A stretch of 33,744 nucleotides of DNA from Sedimentisphaerales bacterium (GTDB lineage Bacteria; Planctomycetota; Phycisphaerae; Sedimentisphaerales; SG8-4). A model generated the notes under the pieces. The model ran no database searches and had not been told where the DNA came from. It saw nothing but the letters and a program-made list of their open reading frames with translations. Positions within the stretch are counted from its first letter, which is position 1, and each line of letters starts with the position of its first letter. The stretch lies in assembly GCA_016932895.1 (NCBI GenBank), contig JAFGCA010000195.1:1-33744 (forward strand). The letters run 5' to 3'. The position numbers and the translations under genes were made by a program. Shown here piece after piece: positions 1-12,795 of the stretch.

Positions 1-52
1 CTGTCGGAGGGAACTGAACCCATCATACCAGAACCCGTTTCTTCCTGACACC

Positions 53-300
53 AGCCGCGAAGCGGCTGACCGACTCGCAATGACATGGAGGACTCGAATA
101 TGTCATTGCGAAAAGCGGAGCGACGAAGCAATCTCCTACCGCATGGTGGCGGAACTTACGAAATGGAGCGGTGGTTCCTACGGCAGCCTTTTTTTACCGT
201 ACTTGTGCGATTCTGTCCAAGCGACTCCTGCCATTGCCGGTACGCGGGCGGTGCTTGATAAGTGTTTCTGATGGCGTAATAAGTTGTGCTTATGGTGTAT
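53..300. repeat. Intergenic repeat-like element with nested inverted repeats
   Basis: This non-coding stretch has two visible inverted repeats. A 6-bp stem with a GAA loop lies at 53-67. A perfect 11-bp repeat (TCGCAATGACA and its complement) lies at 75-85 and 101-111. The sequence right of the second arm, through about 190, resembles a short dispersed intergenic repeat seen in many bacterial genomes, whose spurious translation reads CHCEERSDEAIS; here the matching frame reads CHCEKRSDEAIS. That resemblance is from memory, not from a search. The two arms look like the ends of two such units placed head to head. Short reading frames across this stretch are not credible genes. Confidence 0.45.
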
Positions 301-315
301 ATTAAGGGAACCCGG

Positions 316-344
316 CTGACAAAATGCGCATATTGTCGTATGAT
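316..344 (+). promoter_or_regulatory. Candidate sigma70-type promoter for gltBD
   Basis: CTGACA at 316-321 and TATGAT at 339-344 are separated by 17 bp, each one mismatch from the consensus hexamer. Transcription would begin near 351, giving a leader of about 60 nt before the ATG at 413. This is the best-spaced pair in the upstream region, but the call is by eye only. Confidence 0.42.
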
Positions 345-412
345 GTGAGCCGAGTATCGAGAAGGGGGTGGGTTGTGGTGCCTGCGGGCCACTCGGCAAA
401 TCTGGAGAATTG

Positions 413-3400
413 ATGGCTTCGAGAATGCAAAATCAGGGTCTATACGAAACACGGCGGGAGCACGATGCCTGTGGCATCGGTGCGGTGGTCAATATCGCCG
501 GGGGACGCGACCACTCCATCATCGAGTACGGCAAGCAGATTCTAAACAATCTGACGCACCGCGGCGCCGCCGGCGCCGACGAGACGACCGGGGACGGCGC
601 GGGCATCCTGTTCCAGATCCCGCACGAATTCTTCGTACTCGAATGCGACCAGAAGGGCGTTTCGCTGCCCGATCCGTCTCGTTATGGCGTCGGGATGGTG
701 TTCGGACCCCAGAACGCGGACCTGCGGGCCAAATGCGACCGCGTGCTGGAAGAGGCGTTGACCTACTACGGCCTGAGCGTGCTGGCGTGGCGGGACGTGC
801 CGACGGCCGCCGACTGCCTGGGCAAGATCGCCCTGGAGGCCGAGCCTTCGACCAAACAGGTCTTCGTTGACGGCGGCAGGTACGAGGGCGAGCAGCTCGA
901 AAGGCGGCTCTATCTGGCCCGCAAGCGGGCCGAAAACCGGGTCGTCGAGAAATACGGGACGCCGGCCGAGGATTTCTACATCGTGAGCCTGTCCTGCCGC
1001 ACCGTCAACTACAAGGGCATGTTCATGGCGTGGCAGCTCTTCGAGTACTATCCTGACCTCAAGGACGAGCGCGTCAAGTCGGCCCTGGCCATCGTGCACC
1101 AGCGGTACAGCACGAACACGTTTCCGAGCTGGCGGCTGGCCCAGCCGTTTCGCTGCATCGCCCACAACGGGGAAATCAACACCCTCAGCGGCAACCGCAA
1201 CGCGATGCGGGCCCGCGAGCCGAAAATGGCCAGCGAGGCGTTCGGCGACGACATCAGGGATCTGTTCCCGATTCTGGCGCCCGAGGCCAGCGACTCAGCG
1301 TGTTTCGACAGTGGCCTGGAACTGCTCGTGCGAGCCGGGCGGAGCATGCCGCACGCGATGATGATGATGATTCCGGAGGCCTTCGGACCCAAGTACCACA
1401 TCAGCACCGACAAGCGGGCGTTCTACGAGTATCACGCGGCCGTGATGGAGCCGTGGGACGGGCCCGCGGCTATGGTCTTTACCGACGGACGGCTCATCGG
1501 AGGCGTGCTGGACCGTAACGGCCTGCGCCCCTGTCGCTACCTGGTCACCACCGACGGCCTGGCGATCATCGGCAGCGAGGCCGGCGTGGTCGAGTTTCCG
1601 CCCGAGAAGATTCGCCGCAAGGGCCGCCTGCGCCCCGGACGCATGTTCCTGGTCGATACCGGCGAGGGCCGCATCATCTCCGACAACGAGATCAAGAGCA
1701 AGATCGCGCGGCAAAAACCCTACCGTCGCTGGCTCGACGAGAACCGCATCGAGCTGCGCGGGCTGTTCGATGCGCCCAAGCTCGTCAAGAGCGACCCGCG
1801 CACCATCGCCCAGCGCATGCGGGCCTTCGGCTACACCCGCGAAGAGCTCAAGATGATCCTGACGCCGATGGCCGTCAACGGGCAGGAACCGGTCGGCTCC
1901 ATGGGCAACGATACGCCCCTGGCGGTCCTTTCCGAGAAGCCCAAGCTCATGTTTGCCTATTACAAGCAGCTCTTCAGCCAGGTGACCAATCCCGCGATCG
2001 ATCCGCTGCGGGAAGGCCTGGTGATGAGCCTGATGGGTTTCACGGGCAAGAGACAGAATCTGCTGGATGAGAGCCCGCAGCACTGCCGGCAGCTCAAGCT
2101 TCCGCACCCGATCCTGACCAACGAGGACCTGGAGCGCTTGCGCTCGGTGCGCCGCGACGATTTCCGCGTGGTCACGATCCCGGCCCTCTTCGACGCCGAC
2201 GCGCCCGATCCGGGCGAGGCGCTGCGCCGCGGCATAAGCATTCTGGTAGCCTCGGCCAAGAGCGCGGTCAAGGACGGCGCGGCGCTGGTGGTCATCAGCG
2301 ATCGCGACATTTCCGAGGACAAGGCCCCGATTCCGTCGCTGCTGGCTGTCGCGGCGGTCCATCACGGGATGCTCAACCACGGTCTGCGCAACGAGGCCGG
2401 ACTGATCGTCGAGAGCGGCGAGCCGCGCGAAGTGATGCACTTCTGCCTGCTCTGCGGCTACGGAGCCAACGCGGTCAATCCCTACATGGCGTTCGAATCC
2501 CTCGACGAGCTCAACCGCGAGGGGGCCCTGCGCAAGGGCATGGAGCGGGTTCAGATCGCCGACAACTACATCGCCGCGATCAAGAAGGGCATTCTCAAGA
2601 CGATGAGTAAGATGGGCATCTCGACATTGCGCAGCTACCACGGCGCGCAGCTTTTCGAAGCCATCGGGCTCAACGCCGAGCTGGTGGAGCGCTACTTCAC
2701 GGGCACCAGCTCGCGCATCGGCGGCGTGGGTCTCAAAGAGCTGGCCGAAGAGACGCTCGAACGTCACTGCTCGGCCTTCGCGCCGCGCCCGGTGGGGGCG
2801 CTGGATCTGGACTTCGGCGGTGAGTACCACTATCGCCAGACGGGCGAGCGCCATCTGTGGAATCCGACGACGGTATCGCTGTTGCAGCAGGCGGTCCAGA
2901 ACGACGACGGGGCATGGTATGCGGCCTACGCCAAAGCCGTCAACGAGCAGTCCGAGGCCCTGTGCACGCTGCGGGGGCTGTTCGATTTGGCTCCCGGAGA
3001 GCCGGTGCCTCTGGAGGAGGTCGAGCCTGCGACCGAGATTGTCAAGAGGTTCTGTACCGGGGCGATGAGCCATGGATCGATCAGCAAAGAGACCCACGAG
3101 TGCATGGCCGTAGCGATGAACCGTCTGGGCGCCATGAGCAACACGGGCGAAGGCGGCGAAGATCCCCGACGCTACGTCCCCGAATCCAACGGCGATTCGA
3201 AGAACTGTGCGATCAAGCAGGTCGCCAGCGGTCGGTTCGGCGTCACGGCCAACTACCTGGCCCACGCCCGCGAGCTCCAGATCAAGATTGCCCAGGGGGC
3301 CAAGCCCGGGGAAGGGGGCCAGCTCCCGGGTCACAAGGTCACCGAGGAGATCGCCCGGCTGCGGTACTCGACGCCCGGGGTGACGCTCATCTCCCCGCCG

Positions 3401-4969
3401 CCGCACCACGACATCTACTCGATCGAGGATCTGGCGCAGCTCATCTACGATCTCAAGTGCAGCAATCCCGGCGTGAAGGTCTCGGTCAAGCTGGTCGCCG
3501 AGGTCGGCGTCGGGACCATTGCCGCCGGCGTGGCCAAGGGCAACGCCGACGAGGTCCTGATCAGCGGACACGACGGTGGTACGGGCGCCAGCCCGCTTTC
3601 GTCGATCAAGCACGCCGGCTGCCCCTGGGAGCTGGGCCTGGCCGAGACGCAGCAGGTCCTCGTCAACAACAATCTGCGCGATCGGATTCGCGTCCAGGTG
3701 GACGGGCAGTTGAAAACCGGCCGCGACGTGGTCATCGGGGCGATGCTCGGCGCCGAGCAGTTCGGCTTTGGCACCGCCGCTCTGGTGACTCTCGGCTGCA
3801 CGCTGCTGCGCAAGTGTCACGAGGGCGCCTGCGCCTTCGGAATCGCCACGCAGGATCCGGAGCTGCGCAAGCGCTTCGCGGGCAAGCCCGAGTACTTGCA
3901 GCGCTTCATGGTCTTCGTGGCCGAAGAGGTGCGCGAGATCATGGCCGAATTGGGCTTCCGGAAATTCGAGGAGATGGTGGGCCGAGTCGATTGCCTGAAG
4001 ATGCACAAGGCGCTGTCTCATTGGAAGGCCAGGGGGCTTGATTTCTCCGCCATCTTCCAGCAGCCCGACGTTTCGGACGGCAGGGGCATTCGGCTGGCCG
4101 TCTCGCAGGCCGAGCGTCTGAGCGACCACATGGACTGGCAGATTCTGGAACAGGCCGGCCCGGCGATAGAGAGCAAGCAGAAGATCCGCGTGGAAATGCC
4201 CATCCGCAACGTCAACCGGACGGTCGGAGCGATCGTCAGCAACCGGATCGTCAAGGAGCATGGGCCCGAAGGTCTGCCCGACGGGACGCTCGAAGTTGTG
4301 CTGCGGGGTTCGGCGGGACAGAGCTTTGGCGCGTTCCTGGCCCCGGGTGTCACCCTGCGTCTCATCGGCGACAGCAACGACTATCTCGGCAAGGGCCTTT
4401 CCGGCGGGCGCATCCTCGTGCAGACGCCGGAGAAGTCACCCTTCCTGGCCCACGAGAACATCATCGTCGGCAACACGCTGCTCTACGGAGCCACCCGCGG
4501 CGAAGTGTTCATCAACGGCATGGCCGGAGAACGCTTCTGCGTGCGGAACAGCGGCGCGACCGCCGTCGTGGAGGGCGTGGGCGACCACGGGTGTGAGTAC
4601 ATGACCGGGGGCACCGTCGTGGTCCTGGGGCAGACCGGATGCAATTTCGGCGCCGGCATGAGCGGCGGAATCGCCTACGTGCTGGATGAAAGGCAGTTGT
4701 TCGATACGTTGTGCAATCTCGATATGGTGGAGCTGGAGATGGTGTGGCAGGATCCGGACAAAGAGGTCCTGCGCGACCTGATTGCGCGACATCTGGAATG
4801 GACCGGCAGCGAGCGGGCCGCGTACATCCTGAAAGCTTGGCCCGATATGATCGGCAAGTTCGTGAAGGTCATCCCGATCGACTATCGCAAGGCGCTCGAG
4901 AGGATGCGGGCCGCCGAGCATCGCGACACCGAGACCACGCCGGCCACCGAAGAGGTATTCTATGGGTGA
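413..4969 (+). CDS. gltB: Glutamate synthase large (alpha) subunit
   Basis: Makes glutamate from glutamine and 2-oxoglutarate in the cytoplasm, with electrons delivered through GltD. The ATG at 413 is chosen over the in-frame GTG at 368 because GGAG (404-407) sits 5 nt upstream and because it places the family's conserved Cys at residue 20, in HDACGIG. That Cys is the Ntn-type glutaminase nucleophile, exposed after propeptide removal. The order is class-II amidotransferase domain (about 20-430), central domain, FMN-binding synthase domain (GHDGGTGASPLSS segment) with [3Fe-4S] cysteines C1129, C1135 and C1140, and the C-terminal GxGxG beta-helix. At 1518 residues it has the normal bacterial length. 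It overlaps gltD by 8 bp, which implies translational coupling. No odd feature was seen. Confidence 0.97.
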   Translation: MASRMQNQGLYETRREHDACGIGAVVNIAGGRDHSIIEYGKQILNNLTHRGAAGADETTGDGAGILFQIPHEFFVLECDQKGVSLPDPSRYGVGMVFGPQNADLRAKCDRVLEEALTYYGLSVLAWRDVPTAADCLGKIALEAEPSTKQVFVDGGRYEGEQLERRLYLARKRAENRVVEKYGTPAEDFYIVSLSCRTVNYKGMFMAWQLFEYYPDLKDERVKSALAIVHQRYSTNTFPSWRLAQPFRCIAHNGEINTLSGNRNAMRAREPKMASEAFGDDIRDLFPILAPEASDSACFDSGLELLVRAGRSMPHAMMMMIPEAFGPKYHISTDKRAFYEYHAAVMEPWDGPAAMVFTDGRLIGGVLDRNGLRPCRYLVTTDGLAIIGSEAGVVEFPPEKIRRKGRLRPGRMFLVDTGEGRIISDNEIKSKIARQKPYRRWLDENRIELRGLFDAPKLVKSDPRTIAQRMRAFGYTREELKMILTPMAVNGQEPVGSMGNDTPLAVLSEKPKLMFAYYKQLFSQVTNPAIDPLREGLVMSLMGFTGKRQNLLDESPQHCRQLKLPHPILTNEDLERLRSVRRDDFRVVTIPALFDADAPDPGEALRRGISILVASAKSAVKDGAALVVISDRDISEDKAPIPSLLAVAAVHHGMLNHGLRNEAGLIVESGEPREVMHFCLLCGYGANAVNPYMAFESLDELNREGALRKGMERVQIADNYIAAIKKGILKTMSKMGISTLRSYHGAQLFEAIGLNAELVERYFTGTSSRIGGVGLKELAEETLERHCSAFAPRPVGALDLDFGGEYHYRQTGERHLWNPTTVSLLQQAVQNDDGAWYAAYAKAVNEQSEALCTLRGLFDLAPGEPVPLEEVEPATEIVKRFCTGAMSHGSISKETHECMAVAMNRLGAMSNTGEGGEDPRRYVPESNGDSKNCAIKQVASGRFGVTANYLAHARELQIKIAQGAKPGEGGQLPGHKVTEEIARLRYSTPGVTLISPPPHHDIYSIEDLAQLIYDLKCSNPGVKVSVKLVAEVGVGTIAAGVAKGNADEVLISGHDGGTGASPLSSIKHAGCPWELGLAETQQVLVNNNLRDRIRVQVDGQLKTGRDVVIGAMLGAEQFGFGTAALVTLGCTLLRKCHEGACAFGIATQDPELRKRFAGKPEYLQRFMVFVAEEVREIMAELGFRKFEEMVGRVDCLKMHKALSHWKARGLDFSAIFQQPDVSDGRGIRLAVSQAERLSDHMDWQILEQAGPAIESKQKIRVEMPIRNVNRTVGAIVSNRIVKEHGPEGLPDGTLEVVLRGSAGQSFGAFLAPGVTLRLIGDSNDYLGKGLSGGRILVQTPEKSPFLAHENIIVGNTLLYGATRGEVFINGMAGERFCVRNSGATAVVEGVGDHGCEYMTGGTVVVLGQTGCNFGAGMSGGIAYVLDERQLFDTLCNLDMVELEMVWQDPDKEVLRDLIARHLEWTGSERAAYILKAWPDMIGKFVKVIPIDYRKALERMRAAEHRDTETTPATEEVFYG

Positions 4970-6386
4970 GATCAAAGGATTCGTGAAATACCAGAGGCAG
5001 CCGGTCGGCCATCGACCGGTGAAAGAACGCGTCTACGATTACGACGAGATCGATCTGCCGTTGACGCCGGAGGCGATTCGCCGGCAGGCGGCCCGCTGTA
5101 TGGACTGCGGGATTCCGTTTTGCCACGGCTCGGGCTGCCCCGTTCTCAACTCGATCCCCGACATGAACGATCTGGTCTACCGGGGACAGTGGGAACAGGC
5201 CTGCCGCCTGCTGCACTCGACCAACAACTTCCCGGAAATCACCGGGAGGGTGTGCCCGGCGCCGTGTGAGACCGCCTGCACGCTGGCTATCAGCGACGAG
5301 CCGGTCCTGATCCGTCACATCGAGTACCAGATCGTCGAGCGCGGGTTCGAGGAAGGCTGGATCAAGCCGCAGCCGGCGCTGCAGAAGACGGGCAAACGTG
5401 TGGCGGTCGTGGGCTCGGGACCGGCCGGCCTGGCGGCGGCCCAGCAGTTGGCCCGGGCCGGACACGACGTCGTCGTGTTCGAGAAGGACGAGAAGGCCGG
5501 CGGCATGCTCCGGTATGGCATCCCCGACTTCAAATTAGGCAAACACATCATCGACCGGCGGCTCGATCAGCTCAAGGCCGAAGGGGTCGAGTTTCAGACG
5601 GGCGTCGACGTGGGCAAGGACATCTCGGCCCATTATCTGCGCAAGCTCTTTGACGCGGTGTGCTTGACCAAGGGGGCCCGCGCGCCGCGCGATCTGAGCG
5701 TGCCGGGCCGGGATTGCAGCGGCATTCTGTTCGCCATGGATTATCTGACGGTGCAGAACAAGCTCTGTGCCGGCGAGCCGACTCACGGCGCCACCACGAT
5801 CAATGCCCGGGACAAGGTGGTGGTGGTCATCGGCGGGGGCGACACGGGCAGCGACTGCGTCGGCACCGCTCGCCGCCAGCGGGCCAGGGAGATTCACCAA
5901 CTGGAGATCCTGCCCAAACCGCCCGATGCGCGCCCGCCCGATACCCCGTGGCCGACGTGGCCCCGGATCATGCGAACGTCGTCGTCCCACGAGGAAGGCT
6001 GCGACCGACGGTGGTCGGTCATGACGAAGGAGTTCGTCGGTGACAACGGCGGGGTCAGGGAATTGCACGGCTGCCAGGTCGAATGGACCCAGGAAGGCGG
6101 ATCGTGGAAACTGAAAGAACGGCCCGGGACGCAGTTCGTTCTCCAGGCGGACCTCGTGCTGCTGGCCCTCGGTTTTCTGCACGTGACACACGACGGGTTG
6201 ATCAAGGATTTTGGCTTGCAACTGGACAAGCAGGGCAATGTAATGGTGCACGACTACCAGACCAGTGAGCCGTGGGTGTTCGCAGCCGGCGACACCGTCA
6301 GCGGCGCGTCACTGGTGGTCAGGGCCATATTCAGCGGGCGCGAGGCGGCCGCCGCCATGGACCGCTGGTTGCGGGAAGGTGCGTGA
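4962..6386 (+). CDS. gltD: Glutamate synthase small (beta) subunit
   Basis: FAD-dependent NAD(P)H oxidoreductase that feeds electrons to GltB. The N-terminal iron-sulfur region shows C46, C49, C54 and C59 and then C98, C102 and C106, the pattern expected for two [4Fe-4S] clusters at the subunit interface. An FAD Rossmann motif, GSGPAG, lies at 151-156. The second dinucleotide motif, GGGDTG at 291-296, is the NADPH site. A C-terminal AAGDTVSGASLVV segment closes the FAD site. At 474 residues it is typical of the family. The ATG at 4962 lies inside the last codons of gltB. The 119-bp gap after it suggests that carB may be read through from gltBD or may have its own signal. Confidence 0.96.
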   Translation: MGEIKGFVKYQRQPVGHRPVKERVYDYDEIDLPLTPEAIRRQAARCMDCGIPFCHGSGCPVLNSIPDMNDLVYRGQWEQACRLLHSTNNFPEITGRVCPAPCETACTLAISDEPVLIRHIEYQIVERGFEEGWIKPQPALQKTGKRVAVVGSGPAGLAAAQQLARAGHDVVVFEKDEKAGGMLRYGIPDFKLGKHIIDRRLDQLKAEGVEFQTGVDVGKDISAHYLRKLFDAVCLTKGARAPRDLSVPGRDCSGILFAMDYLTVQNKLCAGEPTHGATTINARDKVVVVIGGGDTGSDCVGTARRQRAREIHQLEILPKPPDARPPDTPWPTWPRIMRTSSSHEEGCDRRWSVMTKEFVGDNGGVRELHGCQVEWTQEGGSWKLKERPGTQFVLQADLVLLALGFLHVTHDGLIKDFGLQLDKQGNVMVHDYQTSEPWVFAAGDTVSGASLVVRAIFSGREAAAAMDRWLREGA

Positions 6387-6447
6387 GGGTGGATTCGCGC
6401 CTTCTGTCCGGCAGGCCCAGGCAACAGGGGATAACGGTACCGCGTGC

Positions 6448-6464
6448 GGTGTGCAGCGCACACC
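6448..6464 (+). other. Short hairpin between gltD and carB
   Basis: G-GTGTGC (6448-6454), loop AGC and GCACAC-C (6458-6464) form a perfect 7-bp stem about 40 bp upstream of carB. There is no T-run after it, so a classical intrinsic terminator is unlikely. It could be an operator or a processing hairpin. Nothing else in the 6387-6505 gap stands out apart from a weak purine-rich ribosome-binding site just before 6506. Confidence 0.3.
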
Positions 6465-6505
6465 CGAATCGAGCTCCAGAGGATCGGACAACACGGTAGG
6501 GAAGT

Positions 6506-9715
<3,210 letters not shown>

Positions 9716-9729
9716 CGAGGACCGATTTC

Positions 9730-10845
9730 GTGAAAGCCATCTTACTATTAGAGGACGGCACGCTCTTCGAGGGCAGCGCGTTCGGCGCCCGGGGCAGCAA
9801 GTGCGGCGAGGTCGTGTTCAACACGAGCATGACCGGCTATCAGGAGATTCTCACCGACCCGTCCTATCACGAGCAGATCGTCACGATGACCTATCCGCTC
9901 ATCGGCAACTACGGGACCAACCGCACCGACTGGGAGTCCCGCCGCGTTTTCGCCGCTGGTTTCGTCGTGAAGGAGAACTGCGAGTATCCCAGCAACTGGC
10001 GCAACGACGCGACGCTGGACGCGTATCTCAAGAAGAGCAAAATCGTCGGCATCGAGGGCATCGACACGCGCCGGCTCGTGCGGCATATTCGTACGGAGGG
10101 GGCCATGCGCGGCGTCATCTCTTCGGACGAGGTGGATACCAAGAAACTCGCCGCCAAGCTGCACCGCTACCCCGGCCTGGTAGGTCGCGACATCGTCCGC
10201 AACGTCACGGGCCGCAAGCCCTACGACTGGGACGAGGGCGTGCTCGACGTCCTCAAGGGCGAGCAGGAGCTGCCCGAGGTTCGGCACAAGGTCGTTGCGA
10301 TTGACTGCGGCATCAAGCGCAACATCCTGCGCCTGCTCCGCTCGCACGGTTGCGAGGTCACCGTCGTCCCGGCCCAAACCAGCGCCAGAGAGATCCTGGC
10401 CCGCAAGCCCGACGGCGTGTTCCTGAGCAACGGGCCCGGCGACCCGGCCCCCGTGACGTACGTCGTCGAGACCGTCAAGGGGCTGCTGGGCAAGGTGCCC
10501 GTCTTCGGCATCTGCCTGGGACATCAGATTCTCGGCCTGGCCTTGGGCGGTCGCACCTACAAGCTCAAGTTCGGCCATCGCGGCGCCAACCATCCCGTCA
10601 AGAACCTACGGACCGGCAAAATCGAAATCACGAGCCAGAATCACGGATTCTGCGTGGACCTCGATTCACTCGCCGGGAAGGACGTCGAGCTGACGCACAT
10701 GAACCTCAACGACAACACGCTCGAGGGCCTGCGCTGCGAGGCGCTGCGGGCGTTCTCCGTCCAGTACCACCCGGAAGCCTCGCCGGGACCGCACGACTCG
10801 CGCTACCTCTTCGACGACTTTACGGACCTGATGGCCGCCGGGTAG
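9730..10845 (+). CDS. carA: Carbamoyl phosphate synthetase small (glutaminase) subunit
   Basis: Hydrolyses glutamine and channels ammonia to CarB. It starts with GTG at 9730. The N-terminal CPSase_sm domain (about 1-150, with the segment VVFNTSMTGYQEILTDPSY) precedes a class-I amidotransferase domain with triad C262 (in GICLGHQ), H347 and E349 (in QYHPEAS). The oxyanion motif SNGPGDP is at 233-239. At 371 residues it is of normal length. It follows carB instead of preceding it, the reverse of the familiar carAB order. It converges on the next gene with only 13 bp between the stop codons, so no separate terminator fits there. Confidence 0.97.
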   Translation: MKAILLLEDGTLFEGSAFGARGSKCGEVVFNTSMTGYQEILTDPSYHEQIVTMTYPLIGNYGTNRTDWESRRVFAAGFVVKENCEYPSNWRNDATLDAYLKKSKIVGIEGIDTRRLVRHIRTEGAMRGVISSDEVDTKKLAAKLHRYPGLVGRDIVRNVTGRKPYDWDEGVLDVLKGEQELPEVRHKVVAIDCGIKRNILRLLRSHGCEVTVVPAQTSAREILARKPDGVFLSNGPGDPAPVTYVVETVKGLLGKVPVFGICLGHQILGLALGGRTYKLKFGHRGANHPVKNLRTGKIEITSQNHGFCVDLDSLAGKDVELTHMNLNDNTLEGLRCEALRAFSVQYHPEASPGPHDSRYLFDDFTDLMAAG

Positions 10846-10858
10846 GGCAGGCGAGCCG

Positions 10859-11833
10859 CTATAGCCCGAAGGCCTTTTGCATCTGCTGGCGCACCTGGGT
10901 CAGGCGTTCGACGTTGCCGCCGCCGACCTCGGCCGTTGCCCAGCCGGCAAAGCCGATGTCCGCGAGGGCCTTCTGCACCTGGTCCCACGGCAGATCGTCG
11001 TCTTCGCTGGTGATGTCGACGAACTTGTTCTTGGCGCGGCTGAAGCCCTTGACGTCGAGCTTGACGCAACGGTGGCCGAAGGTGCGGATCCACTCGGCCG
11101 GCTGGCCGTACTTCCAGTGGTTGCCGATGTCGTAGTACATCCCCACCCACGGGCTGTTGAAGCTGTCCACGAACTGGACGAAGCGCTCGGCGCCCTGGTC
11201 CGGCGGGGCGTTGTGCTCGTACATCATCTGGTTCCAGACGTTTTCGATCAGAATCATCTGGCCCAGCGAGGCGGCCAGCGGCAGCAGCTTCTTCATTTCG
11301 TCGCGGGCCCGCTGCTCGATCACATCCGTCGGCCCGTCGCCGCCCCGGCCGATCACGATCAGGACGCCGCTGCCGCCAGCGGCGTGCGAGACGCGGATGC
11401 AGTGCTCGATGTTGGCCCGGCCGCGAGCGCGTTCCTCTTCTTTGGCGCTGGTGAGCCGCTGCGACCAGTGCGCGTGGTTGATCGCGTTGTGGACGAACAC
11501 GCCCGATTCGCGGACCGCCTCGCGGGCCTGCTCGGGTGTAAACTCGCCGGCCTGGTCGAAATCGACGCCGTCGAAGCCGGCCTCGCCCGCCAGGCGGAGG
11601 CGATCGGTAGCCGAGAGTTTCTTGCCGTCGAGCTCTTTCGGGAGCATCCCCAGCTTGCACGAGAGCAAGATGCGCTTGCCCTCCGGCGGGGTCACGATGC
11701 CCAATGCGCGTGGTTCAGCCGCGTGTGCTGCCCTCGTACCGCTCACGGCCGCCGCCACCGACCCGGCGCCCAGCGCCAGAACGCTGCGACGACTCAAAGA
11801 CGAAGTTGCCTTACCCGTAGATTCAGTTCGCAT
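10859..11833 (-). CDS. Tat-exported sugar phosphate isomerase/epimerase-like TIM barrel
   Basis: The N-terminus carries a twin-arginine signal: SRRSVLALGAG, a hydrophobic stretch, then AAHA. Mature export to the periplasm is therefore likely. The rest is a xylose-isomerase-like (AP-endonuclease family 2) barrel. Candidate divalent-metal ligands are E196 (LIENVWN), D234 (YYDIGNH), H253 (GHRCVKLDVK) and E301 (TAEVGGG), a typical E/D/H/E set. The start at 11833 is preferred because AGGG lies 9 nt upstream; an ATG at 11839 is the alternative, with only 3 nt spacing. Such exported barrels are common in Planctomycetota, usually near sugar oxidoreductases, and the substrate is unknown. It converges with carA. 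Confidence 0.85.
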   Translation of the reverse strand: MRTESTGKATSSLSRRSVLALGAGSVAAAVSGTRAAHAAEPRALGIVTPPEGKRILLSCKLGMLPKELDGKKLSATDRLRLAGEAGFDGVDFDQAGEFTPEQAREAVRESGVFVHNAINHAHWSQRLTSAKEEERARGRANIEHCIRVSHAAGGSGVLIVIGRGGDGPTDVIEQRARDEMKKLLPLAASLGQMILIENVWNQMMYEHNAPPDQGAERFVQFVDSFNSPWVGMYYDIGNHWKYGQPAEWIRTFGHRCVKLDVKGFSRAKNKFVDITSEDDDLPWDQVQKALADIGFAGWATAEVGGGNVERLTQVRQQMQKAFGL

Positions 11834-12795
11834 AAGCATTCACCCTGTAAAAAAAGGTCACTTTTACCCAACAGAACCCAACCGGCCTGTCGCGAGCCAG
11901 TCTACCGGCCCGCCTGCCAAATCTCAAGCCTCTTGCCCAGAGCCCGCAGGGGCCGACCTGGTTTCGCCGCTGACCCGCGTCTGTTTCTGCGAGAGCCCGA
12001 TGTCTCACCATAGAGCCGCAGAGGACACGGAGCAGAGCACCTAACCGTATTACCATGTTGGATTTACGCGTTTTTCGGTGCCGTCTGTGCCTCGGTGGAG
12101 GCTTCCGGCAGTGGGGCAATTGGTTTTGTTTGGCATTCCACGGCGCCTCGAATCTCGCATCCGCGATTGGGGTCGCTTCGCGCGCACAAATTGGATTCGT
12201 ATGGCGCCCTCTGGTCTGTCTCGATCATTCGCATTTCGAATTGGCTTCGAATTCCCCGGTGGCAGGCTTGGGCGAAGATGGCGTGCGAAAAGCTGGAGCA
12301 ATTGATGACCGAGGAGGCAGCATGAGCGGGTGGCGTGATGCAGGTGGGTTTCGAGTGCGGCCGGGCGGGTCCGCTCGGCCCGCGACGGCCAGGCTCCGAC
12401 GAGCGCGCCCACGGCCCATTCTCGCCCGCCCGCCGGGCCGAGCGACCCCGCCCTCCGTCCCTCCGCAGCGACGCAGCCAGCCTCGTCGCAGACAAGGAGT
12501 ATCGACTCCTCTACAGTCAAGGAAACCTCACACAAAACCACAGGAACATTTTCCACTTGAACTACGTGCCAAGACAGCCCCCTCCTGCAGGCAGCATGCG
12601 CGGCGGAACGGAAAATCGCGGGCAGGCGAAGGCTGCGTGCGGCGTTAGGGGCCGTAGCGCCGGGAAAATTGACCCTGGAAGGTTGACAAAGACGGGCCGG
12701 TATGGTCGGGTGCTGGGATGGTGTGTGATGTGGCAGGGTGGTGATAGGCACGCGCCGCCCGGCCGACGTGATTCGAGGAGTTTCACGCAGGTGGG
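11834..12795. other. Long intergenic stretch, probable dispersed-repeat remnants
   Basis: No convincing gene is visible in about 960 bp. Reading frames here are arginine/proline-rich or low in family-like content and lack good ribosome-binding sites. The stretch 12000-12330 reads on the minus strand as pieces resembling HRGTDGTEKR and PNKTNCP, strings I associate with non-coding interspersed sequence in planctomycete genomes; this is recollection, not a search. A small perfect hairpin (AGGAGT-ATCG-ACTCCT) lies near 12497-12512. A lone TTGACA occurs at 12683-12688 without a matching -10. The upstream end must hold the promoter of the minus-strand gene ending at 10859, but none was clear. Confidence 0.4.

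Noticed and set aside
1295..4261. Very long minus-strand frame opposite gltB
   Set aside because: It mirrors the highly biased codon use of gltB, has no family features and no ribosome-binding site. gltB is certain.
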